Under the pieces are notes generated by a model. That model searched no databases. It was given only the letters and a program-made list of their open reading frames with translations, and had not been told where the DNA came from. Of a stretch of 39,511 nucleotides of DNA, positions 26,549-33,803 are shown piece after piece. How positions within the stretch are numbered: position 1 is the stretch's first letter; each line of letters opens with the position of its first letter. The translations under genes and the position numbers were made by a program. Location: NCBI GenBank assembly GCA_012522045.1, contig JAAYLC010000029.1:1-39511 (forward strand). Reading direction: 5' to 3'. The stretch comes from Bacteroidota bacterium. GTDB lineage: Bacteria > Bacteroidota > Bacteroidia > Flavobacteriales > Flavobacteriaceae.

Positions 26549-26701
26549 ATGCGAAAAAAAATTTTTAAAATGCTTGCTAAAATCAATAAAAGCCTACTTC
26601 CCAGTTTGACCAAAAAGGGAGTACAATTAGCGGATGCCAACAAGTTTCAACTTATGATTTTTGCATACCGCTTGTGGGTTACGAAAAATGCACTGGATTA
26701 A
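26549..26701 (+). CDS. Conserved-type 50-residue basic microprotein
   Basis: This short frame runs from ATG 26549 to TAA 26701 and is below usual gene-calling limits. The 50-residue product is basic with an amphipathic middle: it begins MRKKIFKMLAKINKSLLPS, continues TKKGVQLADANKFQLM and ends AYRLWVTKNALD. From memory, short flavobacterial proteins with the pattern LAKxNKxxLPS..TK..LxLxxAxKxQLxxxxxRxxVTxxALD are often labelled 'SsrA-binding protein', which appears to be a name carried over without evidence, as true SmpB is about 150 residues. It ends 2 bases before the apt stop codon, in convergent orientation. A weak -7 (TATATTAG, 26521-26528) precedes it. Confidence 0.72.
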   Translation: MRKKIFKMLAKINKSLLPSLTKKGVQLADANKFQLMIFAYRLWVTKNALD

Positions 26702-26703
26702 TT

Positions 26704-27216
26704 TCAAAAAGTCATTAATGACTTGACGGGAAAATGTTCCAATTTTTGCCGACCGGCCAACATTTCTATTTCAATTAAGAAATTGCATTGAATCAATGTT
26801 CCTTCCAACCGTTCAATGAGTCGAGAGGCTGCCAAAGCAGTCCCGCCGGTAGCGAGCACATCATCGTGTAACAAAATACGTTCACCTTTGGAGATCGCAT
26901 CTTTATGAATTTCCAAAGCATCCGTTCCGTACTCTAAATCATAAGTTTCAGACAAAACTTCATACGGAAGTTTTCCGGGTTTTCTGATGGGAACAAATCC
27001 TACGCCTAATCGTTGTGCCAACAAAATCCCGAAAAAAAAGCCGCGAGATTCCACCGCTGCAACTTTGTCTATTTGTTGCCCTTCCAGCATTTCTATGAGT
27101 TTGGTCACACAGGCTTCAGAAGCTTTCGGATTTGACAACAAAGGAGTGATATCTCGAAATTGTACGCCCGGCTTGGGAAAATCCGGTATGGAACGAATAA
27201 AATCTTTAACATTCAT
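26704..27216 (-). CDS. apt: Adenine phosphoribosyltransferase
   Basis: Apt salvages adenine to AMP using phosphoribosyl pyrophosphate. The 170-residue protein has IRSIPDFPKPGVQFRDITPLL at the N terminus, AVESRGFFFG, the KPGKLPYEV loop and the PRPP-binding motif RILLHDDVLATGGTALAAS. The canonical motif reads VxxxDDxxATGGT, and both Asp residues are present. It is a single gene on the minus strand with a complex upstream region: a 25-base inverted repeat at 27272-27296 and a near-match -7 TATCTTAG at 27259-27266. Confidence 0.97.
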   Translation of the reverse strand: MNVKDFIRSIPDFPKPGVQFRDITPLLSNPKASEACVTKLIEMLEGQQIDKVAAVESRGFFFGILLAQRLGVGFVPIRKPGKLPYEVLSETYDLEYGTDALEIHKDAISKGERILLHDDVLATGGTALAASRLIERLEGTLIQCNFLIEIEMLAGRQKLEHFPVKSLMTF

Positions 27217-27271
27217 AATTTAGAGGTTCAGCTATGAATTTTTTATTTAAATCTGCCTCTAAGATATAAAT

Positions 27272-27296
27272 TTCAATTCGGAATTTGCCGATTGAA
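27272..27296. repeat. Inverted repeat upstream of apt
   Basis: TTCAATTCGG (27272-27281) and CCGATTGAA (27288-27296) pair with one unpaired T across a 6-base centre. The repeat lies just upstream of a near-consensus -7 element (TATCTTAG on the minus strand, 27259-27266), 56 bases ahead of apt. It may be an operator. It has no T-tract on either side and is unlikely to be a terminator. Confidence 0.35.
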
Positions 27297-27350
27297 GTCT
27301 TTCCAATAAAATAAAAAGTGAAAAATAAAGAGGTTTTAGGCACTCAATAA

Positions 27351-27384
27351 AAAAAACTTGCTGATTGAATTCAGCAAGTTTTTT
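27351..27384 (-). terminator. Rho-independent terminator after tRNA-Arg
   Basis: A perfect 14-bp stem (AAAAAACTTGCTGA, 27351-27364, with its complement at 27371-27384) encloses a 6-base loop and lies 22 bases downstream of the tRNA on the minus strand. The A-arm reads as a T-tract on the minus strand. The hairpin is symmetric, so it would also stop plus-strand transcription. Confidence 0.85.
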
Positions 27385-27406
27385 GATGGCTTTACAGCTA
27401 TTTTAG

Positions 27407-27480
27407 TGACGTCGGCAGGATTCAAACCTGCAACCTTCTGAGCCGTAATCAGATGCGCTATTCAGTTGCGCCACGACGCC
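27407..27480 (-). tRNA. tRNA-Arg(ACG)
   Basis: The minus strand folds into a 74-base cloverleaf: acceptor GGCGTCG pairs with CGACGTC (one G-T pair), D arm GCGC/GCGC, anticodon stem TCTGA/TCAGA with loop TTACGGC giving anticodon ACG, and T arm GCAGG/CCTGC with loop TTTGAAT. The discriminator base is A. CCA is not encoded (CTA follows). The A at position 34 would be converted to inosine to read CGU, CGC and CGA. It is followed by a strong terminator and preceded by a full promoter. Confidence 0.96.
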
Positions 27481-27493
27481 TTGTTTGCGGGTG

Positions 27494-27524
27494 CAAATAT
27501 ATACTTTTCCGTAGATGATGCCAA
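27494..27524 (-). promoter_or_regulatory. Promoter of tRNA-Arg
   Basis: On the minus strand TTG (27522-27524) is followed after 20 bases by TATATTTG (27494-27501), which ends 13 bases before the mature tRNA 5' end. Both elements match the flavobacterial consensus. Confidence 0.7.
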
Positions 27525-27546
27525 GGATTCTTAAGAAAAAAACAGA

Positions 27547-27822
27547 CTATATTATTTCTGCACTTAATCCGGCTTCTAAAAGCATGGTGCAACGTGGCTT
27601 TAAATCGTCATAATCTCCTGTTTTTACTGTGCACTTCCCTTTGTAATGAACAATAATTGCACATTGTTCAGCTTGTTCAGAAGTGTGGTCGCAAACCGCT
27701 ATTAATGTTTCAATTACATGATCAAAGGTATTGACATCATCGTTAAAAAGAATAATTTCATTTTGTTTGCGCTCCAATACATCTAACAGTACATCTTCTT
27801 TAATTTTCTCTTTTGTGCTCAT
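27547..27822 (-). CDS. clpS: ATP-dependent Clp protease adaptor ClpS
   Basis: ClpS delivers N-end-rule substrates to the ClpAP-type protease. The 91-residue protein shows the core ClpS fold: IILFNDDVNTFDHVIETLIAVCDHT, where NDD and the Asp/His contribute to the N-degron pocket, and AIIVHYKGKCTVKTGD, followed by the C-terminal strand. I use ATG 27822 (MSTKEK), which gives the usual length; the frame is open for ten more codons. It follows prmA by 43 bases in a minus-strand group with tpiA. Confidence 0.93.
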   Translation of the reverse strand: MSTKEKIKEDVLLDVLERKQNEIILFNDDVNTFDHVIETLIAVCDHTSEQAEQCAIIVHYKGKCTVKTGDYDDLKPRCTMLLEAGLSAEII

Positions 27823-27865
27823 AATAATTGACAAATTACAGTTATTCAGCATCTTATAAAATTAA

Positions 27866-28702
27866 TCATTTTTTGATAAATTTAGCTGCATTCCAATTGT
27901 TTTTCTCTTTTTTGTTTACAAATTCAAGATTAAATCGGGCTCCATGTGTTTTTAAAATCGGTAAATCTTCAGAATAAAACCCGCTAATGTATAAGACTGC
28001 ATCGGGTTTCATCGCTTTTACATAGGCTTCCATATCTTCCAACAAAATATTACGATTGATGTTGGCAATGATGACATCATATTTATTGGTTTCCAAAATT
28101 GACGCATCTCCTTGTAAAACGGTAATTTTTGAACAATTATTATGTTCGATATTTTCTCTCGAATTTTCCACACACCATTCATCAATATCAACAGCATCTA
28201 TATTTTTTGCGCCTCTTTTCTCGGCAAGAATTGCCAGAACTGCTGTTCCGCATCCCATATCCAAAACTGTTGTCTCGGCAAAATCATCTTCAAGAATATA
28301 CTGAAGCATCATAAATGTAGTTTCGTGATGTCCGGTACCGAATGACATTTTTGGAGTGATTATCAATTCATAAGGAAGGTTTCTTTCTTTGTGAAAAGGT
28401 GCACGCACCACACAGTTTTCACCTACTTCAATCGGTTCAAAATTACGTTCCCATTCTTCATTCCAATTGATTTGTTCAATTTTGGAATATTCAAATGAAA
28501 TTTCAAATTCCTCCGATTTTAAGATTTCAATCGCATCTAAAATATCTTCGCTCCAAAACTCATCAACCACATAAGCCTTGACGCCGTTGTGCGTTTCCAT
28601 AAAACTTTCAAAACCGACTTCACCCAATTCGGCAATAAGAATTTCAGTTCCCGGTTGCACAGGAGTTACCGAAAAAACATACTCGTGATAATGTGAAGTC
28701 AT
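27866..28702 (-). CDS. prmA: Ribosomal protein L11 methyltransferase
   Basis: PrmA trimethylates ribosomal protein L11. The 278-residue protein has a short N-terminal substrate-recognition domain (residues 1-95), then a methyltransferase core with ITPKMSFGTGHHETTFMML, VLDMGCGTAVLAILA (SAM motif I), DAVDIDEWCVENSREN and YDVIIANINRNILL. The NINRNIL post-motif corresponds to the NIL motif of the family. The start at ATG 28702 lies just after the tpiA stop (28704), suggesting co-transcription; the frame is open further into tpiA but that extension is unlikely. Confidence 0.96.
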   Translation of the reverse strand: MTSHYHEYVFSVTPVQPGTEILIAELGEVGFESFMETHNGVKAYVVDEFWSEDILDAIEILKSEEFEISFEYSKIEQINWNEEWERNFEPIEVGENCVVRAPFHKERNLPYELIITPKMSFGTGHHETTFMMLQYILEDDFAETTVLDMGCGTAVLAILAEKRGAKNIDAVDIDEWCVENSRENIEHNNCSKITVLQGDASILETNKYDVIIANINRNILLEDMEAYVKAMKPDAVLYISGFYSEDLPILKTHGARFNLEFVNKKEKNNWNAAKFIKK

Positions 28703-28703
28703 T

Positions 28704-29468
28704 TTATTCTTTTTTATGTGAAGCAGCATTGACAATTTGCATAAAACTTTCCACCTTTAAAGAAGCCCCGCCTATCAATCCTCCATCGACATCTTCTTGT
28801 GAAAAAATGGTTTTTGCATTGTCGGGCTTTACACTGCCGCCGTACAAAATCTGAATGCTGTCTGCTATTGCATCCGAATATTTTTCGCGAATCGTATTTC
28901 TGATAAAACGGTGCATTTCCTGTGCTTGTTCCGGTGTGGCAGTTTCTCCGGTTCCAATGGCCCAAATCGGTTCATAAGCAATGATGATGTGCTCCATCAA
29001 AGAACTGTCAAGATGAAAAATACTGGCTTCCAATTGTTTTTTTACAACTTCTTCTTGATTTGTATTTTTTCTGTCTTCCAAAGATTCTCCGACACAAAAA
29101 ATCACATTCATTTCATTTTTCAGTGCAGCATCTACTTTTTTCTTCAATACTTCATGAGATTCTCCAAAAATTGTTCTTCGCTCGCTATGCCCGAGAATAA
29201 CGGTTGAAACACCAACACTTTTTAGCATTTTTCCGGAAACTTCTCCTGTATAAGCGCCTGAATCTTCTTCGTGCATATTTTGAGCAACTACTTGCACAGG
29301 ATGTTCTTTTAGAGATTGAAACGCATGGAATAAATGAGTGAATGATGGAGCAATCATAATCGATACATCTTCAGGGAAGAGTTGTTTTTTAAAATCTCCC
29401 AAAAAACTTTCTGTTTCAGACAAGTCGTGATTCATTTTCCAATTTCCTGCAACGATTTTTTTTCGCAT
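28704..29468 (-). CDS. tpiA: Triose-phosphate isomerase
   Basis: TpiA interconverts dihydroxyacetone phosphate and glyceraldehyde 3-phosphate. The 254-residue barrel has NWKMN with catalytic Lys11, ILGHSERR with the catalytic His, and AYEPIWAIGTGETATPEQAQ with the catalytic Glu in loop 6, plus ILYGGSVKPDNA for phosphate binding. All catalytic residues are present and the length is normal. It is separated from the upstream permease gene by 31 bases and is followed closely by prmA. Confidence 0.98.
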   Translation of the reverse strand: MRKKIVAGNWKMNHDLSETESFLGDFKKQLFPEDVSIMIAPSFTHLFHAFQSLKEHPVQVVAQNMHEEDSGAYTGEVSGKMLKSVGVSTVILGHSERRTIFGESHEVLKKKVDAALKNEMNVIFCVGESLEDRKNTNQEEVVKKQLEASIFHLDSSLMEHIIIAYEPIWAIGTGETATPEQAQEMHRFIRNTIREKYSDAIADSIQILYGGSVKPDNAKTIFSQEDVDGGLIGGASLKVESFMQIVNAASHKKE

Positions 29469-29499
29469 TTATAGAATAGATTAAATTGTTATAATTTTC

Positions 29500-30570
29500 T
29501 TATACTCGAATTTTCGGATCGAGCCATCCATAAATAATATCCACAATAATATTGATTGCTATAAAAATAGTAGCAATGGTCAGAACCGCACCCATAATCA
29601 CCGGCAAATCCAAAGTGTTTAATGCATCAACAATTTCTTTTCCCAATCCGTTCCACCCGAAAATGTATTCGACAAAAACGGCGCCTGCCAACATTGATGC
29701 AAACCAACCTGAAACTGCGGTAACCACCGGATTCAAAGAATTCTTAAGCGCGTGTTTTCTGATAATGCGATTTAAAGATAATCCTTTTGCTCTTGCGGTA
29801 CGAATATAATCTTGATCTAAGACTTCCAACAATGAATTCCGCATCAATTGAGATACTACTGCCAACGGTCGGATTCCCAACACCACGGCAGGAAGGATTA
29901 AATTTTTTAATTGAATGTATTTTCGCGTGCCAAAATCATCTACTTCGTAAAGACTTCCGGTCATTTCAAGGTTGGTGTATTCATGAAGCAAAAATCCAAA
30001 AATCCAAGCAAACAGAATCGCACTGAAAAACGACGGGAGACTCATTCCCAAAGTACTTATAAACTGAATGATTTTATCGATAAATTGATCTTTAAAAAGT
30101 GCTGCGATAATTCCGAGAAAAACGCCGAGAAAAACCGCCAAAACAATTGCAGAAACTGCTAAAATGATTGTATTGGGTAAGGTTTCCCCAATCACCTGAG
30201 TAACAGCCTTTCCGTTTTTTTGAAAGGATTCTCTCAAATGAGGAAATTTAAGAGCTACCGTTGTAGATCCTACAGTAAACAATCCGACACCGGAGTATTT
30301 TTCACCAAAATAGGTATAATCTTCGGCCTGGGTACTGTGGAAAGAAACCGGTGACAAATCGTTTAAATAGCGGATGTATTGTATGGATAAGGGTTGGTCA
30401 AAACCATATTTTTTTTTTACCATCGCGATTTGTTCAGCGGTTTCATTTTGTCCCAACATCATACGCGCAGGATCGCCCGGCAACAGCGTGAACAACAAAA
30501 AAATAACAGTTACCACACCCCAAAGGGTCAGCAACGAATACCCTATTTTTTTTAAAACATATCGTGTCAC
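29500..30570 (-). CDS. DppB/OppB-like ABC transporter permease
   Basis: This 356-residue inner-membrane permease has the BPD_transp_1 fold. TM1 is at residues 9-30, followed by an unusually long soluble insert (about 32-128) and five further segments from about 130 to 350. The conserved EAA-type cytoplasmic loop is visible (NSLLEVLDQDYIRTARAKGLSLNRIIRKHALKNSLNPVV). The sequence MTRYVLKKIGYSLLTLWGVVTVIFLLF is typical of DppB. No DppC, binding protein or ATPase partner lies in the window. In Flavobacteriia it is commonly found as an isolated gene before tpiA. The substrate, probably an oligopeptide, is a guess. Confidence 0.88.
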   Translation of the reverse strand: MTRYVLKKIGYSLLTLWGVVTVIFLLFTLLPGDPARMMLGQNETAEQIAMVKKKYGFDQPLSIQYIRYLNDLSPVSFHSTQAEDYTYFGEKYSGVGLFTVGSTTVALKFPHLRESFQKNGKAVTQVIGETLPNTIILAVSAIVLAVFLGVFLGIIAALFKDQFIDKIIQFISTLGMSLPSFFSAILFAWIFGFLLHEYTNLEMTGSLYEVDDFGTRKYIQLKNLILPAVVLGIRPLAVVSQLMRNSLLEVLDQDYIRTARAKGLSLNRIIRKHALKNSLNPVVTAVSGWFASMLAGAVFVEYIFGWNGLGKEIVDALNTLDLPVIMGAVLTIATIFIAINIIVDIIYGWLDPKIRV

Positions 30571-30582
30571 AAAAACGAATAT

Positions 30583-32298
30583 TTAAAGCACTTCTTCCAA
30601 AGACACCGGACGGTAAACAAAATCTTCACCGAATAACTCTTTGGCATATTCTTCAATTGTTGTGGTAAATCCGACCTTGGCTCGGCGCTCATTCACTGTT
30701 TCGGGATTGTCAATCGGCCAAATATAAGGATTTCCACTGCTGTCAATGTATCCTTGCGTTCCGTACTTTTGAGGCTCTTGTTTGTACATCAACAATAAAT
30801 CTTCCAAGGTTGCATAATGCGTCATCGGCAGCTCCCCGCTTTCTGTAAAATCTTGGAGCATTAAAATATAATTTTCTATTGCTTCCGGCTGACGTTTTAA
30901 AATTTCATAACCCACCAAATTTGTCGGTTCTCCTACCATTGTTTTTCCGGGATACCAGTGTTGATCCATCACGCTCGCCAAATATTCGAAGTTGGAACGA
31001 TCCAATGCTGTTTGTATCGAAGAAAGATCGCTTTTGGCTTCGTCTTCGGTCAGTCCGAACTCTTTACCGAGTGCCACTCGCTCCTCCACACTGTGACTTT
31101 GTATGATTCTTTCAAACAAATTGATGCGCGCCGCAATGCTGTCTAAATCTTTTTTTAATCGGTTTGTATCCAACATGAGTTTAGGATTTTCGACTTGGAC
31201 CAATTTGAGTTTTCCGGCATCATTCCAATGATACTTTTGCGTGATGGTTCCATTTTGAAGTTCCAAAATTCCGGGATTGCTACGGACAATAGTTTTCAGT
31301 GTAGTTTCATCACAGAAATAAAAATCGAAATTCAGGTTGTAATCCCCAATTAATTGGGTTGTTAATTCGCCGGTTGAAGCAGACAACCCAATCACGTCAT
31401 ACCCCAAATCTTTGGCTTTGTCCGTAGCTTTTTTTATTGCCTTATACCCTTCTTTTTCCGTGTTGTAAACACTGTAGGCAATGACTACGATAAGATTGGG
31501 TCTGTTTAAAAATTCGTCTGTATAATCCGTTCCGTCTTTTTCAATGGTGAAATCGTGAATCGGCGGAATGTATCCTTCTTTTACCATTCGGGTTTCGACA
31601 TCAATAAATTCTCCATCCACATTGGGATATTCTCCGGTGGTAGTAATGATTTCCTCTTTTCCGTTTACGTTAAACTTCCACTTATATTCATAAACAGCTT
31701 TTGGTGCATCTTCCGGAACGCGCATGCCTTCGGCTATATTTGTTCCGATTTTATACGCTCTAAAATCAATGATGGGCAAATGTTGCAACACGTAGTACCC
31801 CAGTCCGAGGCACAGTAAAAAAGTGACGAGCACCACCATACTTCTGACGTTGGTGGTAAAAATCGGTCGGATGTATCTCCTGCCTACAAATAAAATGATG
31901 ATTAAAACCAATAAAATAACATCTTTCCAGAAAGATTCCCACGGCGTCAACGGGATGGCATCCCCAAAACAACCACAATCGGTTACCTTATTAAAATAGG
32001 CGGAATAAAAGGTGAGAAACGTAAAGAAAACAATCATCAAAAGCAGCAACCAAAGTGTTAGTCTGCGCATATATCCCAACAGTAAAGTAACACCGAGAAT
32101 AACTTCAACAATCACGATGATAATTGCCAATCCCAGCGAATACGGTACTAAAAACTCCAAGTTTAAAACTTCGGGAGCAAAATAATCTTGTAATTTAAAA
32201 GAGAACCCTACGGGATCGTTAAGTTTGATGAGGCCGCTAAAGATAAATAACAGTCCTACTACAATTCGTGCAAATCCGACTAAATATCTCATTTTCAA
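30583..32298 (-). CDS. DoxX-type membrane protein with thioredoxin-like and extra C-terminal regions
   Basis: This 571-residue protein has a DoxX/MauE-like membrane domain at residues 1-175, with helices near 5-25, 52-77, 80-103, 125-140 and 152-172, and a conserved DCGCFGD (Cys108, Cys110). A soluble region (about 180-368) resembles a thioredoxin-like fold of the BT_3928 type: FLNRPNLIVVIAYSVYNT then DVIGLSAST and FYFCDETTLKTIVRSNPGILEL. A further 200 residues (369-571), rich in helices, have no family I recognise. MauE/DoxX proteins are linked to redox or electron transport. It overlaps the DUF1599 stop by 4 bases. Confidence 0.82.
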   Translation of the reverse strand: MKMRYLVGFARIVVGLLFIFSGLIKLNDPVGFSFKLQDYFAPEVLNLEFLVPYSLGLAIIIVIVEVILGVTLLLGYMRRLTLWLLLLMIVFFTFLTFYSAYFNKVTDCGCFGDAIPLTPWESFWKDVILLVLIIILFVGRRYIRPIFTTNVRSMVVLVTFLLCLGLGYYVLQHLPIIDFRAYKIGTNIAEGMRVPEDAPKAVYEYKWKFNVNGKEEIITTTGEYPNVDGEFIDVETRMVKEGYIPPIHDFTIEKDGTDYTDEFLNRPNLIVVIAYSVYNTEKEGYKAIKKATDKAKDLGYDVIGLSASTGELTTQLIGDYNLNFDFYFCDETTLKTIVRSNPGILELQNGTITQKYHWNDAGKLKLVQVENPKLMLDTNRLKKDLDSIAARINLFERIIQSHSVEERVALGKEFGLTEDEAKSDLSSIQTALDRSNFEYLASVMDQHWYPGKTMVGEPTNLVGYEILKRQPEAIENYILMLQDFTESGELPMTHYATLEDLLLMYKQEPQKYGTQGYIDSSGNPYIWPIDNPETVNERRAKVGFTTTIEEYAKELFGEDFVYRPVSLEEVL

Positions 32299-32876
32299 TT
32301 TACTTTATGGGGTTGATTTTTTTCGTCTGTTGATTGTGTTTGTTCCTCTAAATGAATCAGTGCAAAAACGGCATAATTAATCATATCACGATAATTGGCT
32401 TCCACTCCTTCCGATACACGTGTCTCTCCCTTATTGCTCTCTATTTGCTTGATTCTTAATGTTTTTTGTAAAATCAAATCGGTCAATGAACTAATTCTCA
32501 TTTCACGCCAAGCTTCGTTGTAATCGTGATTTTTATCCATCATCAACTGCTTGGTCAAAGCAATTTCTTCATCGTAATGTTGCGAAGCCTCTTCCACGGA
32601 CAAATCGGGTTTTTCTGCTACACCGAGTTTCAGTTGGACCAATGCCATTGTGGAATAATTTACAATTCCTATAAATTCCGAAACTTCATCTTCTTCAATT
32701 TTTTGTTCGACATTTTCTTGCAATCCACGAATTCGTTGTGCTTTGATAAATATTTGATCGGTTAATGAAGGCAAACGCAATACGCGCCAAGCGCTTCCGT
32801 AATCGTGCATTTTATTGATAAACAATGTTCTGCATTTGGTAATCTGAGAATTGTATTGATTTGAAGTATCTTTCAT
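32295..32876 (-). CDS. DUF1599 protein with internal duplication
   Basis: This 193-residue protein belongs to the DUF1599 family of Bacteroidota. It contains two related halves: TLFINKMHDYGSAWRVLRLPSLTDQIFIKAQRI and LMMDKNHDYNEAWREMRISSLTDLILQKTLRI, each followed by an EF/YRDMINYA-type helix that ends with a hydrophobic ALVQL or ALIHL. The repeated K-x-HDY...AWR...SLTD pattern points to two copies of one binding site. The function is not established. I start at ATG 32876; the frame is open for 25 more codons upstream. It heads the minus-strand group and diverges from folP. Confidence 0.87.
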   Translation of the reverse strand: MKDTSNQYNSQITKCRTLFINKMHDYGSAWRVLRLPSLTDQIFIKAQRIRGLQENVEQKIEEDEVSEFIGIVNYSTMALVQLKLGVAEKPDLSVEEASQHYDEEIALTKQLMMDKNHDYNEAWREMRISSLTDLILQKTLRIKQIESNKGETRVSEGVEANYRDMINYAVFALIHLEEQTQSTDEKNQPHKVN

Positions 32877-32927
32877 TTTCAATTGAAAGTTTTTACGTAA
32901 ATTTCGGGTAAATATAGATATAAAAAT

Positions 32928-33755
32928 TTGGCTACTATCAACTGCAAGCAATCTCTTATAGATTTTTCGGTTCCAAAAGTTATGGGAATCGTCAATATCA
33001 CGCCGGATTCCTTTTATGACGGCGGAAAAAGCACTTCGGAAGCTGCAATTTTAAAACAAGTAGAAAAAATGTTAAAAGATGGCGCCACATTTATTGATGT
33101 AGGCGGTTACAGCAGTCGTCCCAATGCTGAAGACATTTCAGTTCAAGAAGAAATCGATCGTGCGATTCCTGCAATTGAGTTGATTCTTTCACATTTTCCG
33201 GACACGCTGATTTCCATCGATACTTTTCGCAGTGAAGTGGCACGCACTGCAGTGGAATCCGGAGCTGCCATGGTAAATGATATTTCCGGAGGTGATTTTG
33301 ATTCTAAAATGATTCAGACAGTTGCCGAGCTCCAAGTGCCTTATATCATTATGCATATGCGCGGCACTCCGAAAACCATGACACAGCTCACTGACTATGA
33401 CAACATTACGACAGAAGTGATTTATGATTTGTCAGCTAAAATACGAGAAGCACGAGCCGCGGGAATTAATGACATTATCGTCGACCCGGGTTTTGGTTTT
33501 GCAAAAACACCTCGACAAAGTTTTGAATTATTAAAAAATCTAAAGCTTTTACAAACGTTGGAAGCGCCCATTTTATCCGGAGTTTCGCGAAAATCTTTTA
33601 TTTACAAGACCCTTCAAATCACGCCTCAAGAAGCATTAAACGGAACAACAGTTATGAATACGATTGCAATTTTAAACGGAAGTGCTATTTTACGTGTCCA
33701 CGATGTCAAAGAAGCCACGGAATGCATAAAATTATTGCAAAACCTTGCTATGTGA
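32928..33755 (+). CDS. folP: Dihydropteroate synthase
   Basis: FolP joins pterin and p-aminobenzoate in folate synthesis. The 275-residue barrel has MGIVNITPDSFYDGG, VNDISGGDFD, YIIMHMRGTPKTM, DIIVDPGFGFAKT and LSGVSRKSFI. The loop that is GGESTRPG in enterobacteria reads GGYSSRPNA here, a form I associate with Bacteroidota; the Ser-Arg-Pro is kept. The start is TTG at 32928, giving ATINCKQSLID ahead of the conserved core, and no ATG upstream fits. It diverges from DUF1599 across a 51-base gap and is followed directly by cdaA. Confidence 0.96.
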   Translation: MATINCKQSLIDFSVPKVMGIVNITPDSFYDGGKSTSEAAILKQVEKMLKDGATFIDVGGYSSRPNAEDISVQEEIDRAIPAIELILSHFPDTLISIDTFRSEVARTAVESGAAMVNDISGGDFDSKMIQTVAELQVPYIIMHMRGTPKTMTQLTDYDNITTEVIYDLSAKIREARAAGINDIIVDPGFGFAKTPRQSFELLKNLKLLQTLEAPILSGVSRKSFIYKTLQITPQEALNGTTVMNTIAILNGSAILRVHDVKEATECIKLLQNLAM

Positions 33756-33803
33756 TTGTCCTGCTGTCAGAAAATTAAATTACTTTTACAAAAAAACGCA
33801 CCC

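Noticed and set aside
26449-26643. 64-codon minus-strand frame in the glutamine synthetase/apt spacer
   Set aside because: It is the antisense of the 50-residue microprotein, which has the better product pattern and start.
27220-27262. TTAGAGG/CCTCTAA inverted repeat around the apt leader
   Set aside because: Arms are 7 bp with a 29-base loop, a common chance event in this composition; no riboswitch-like conserved core is seen.
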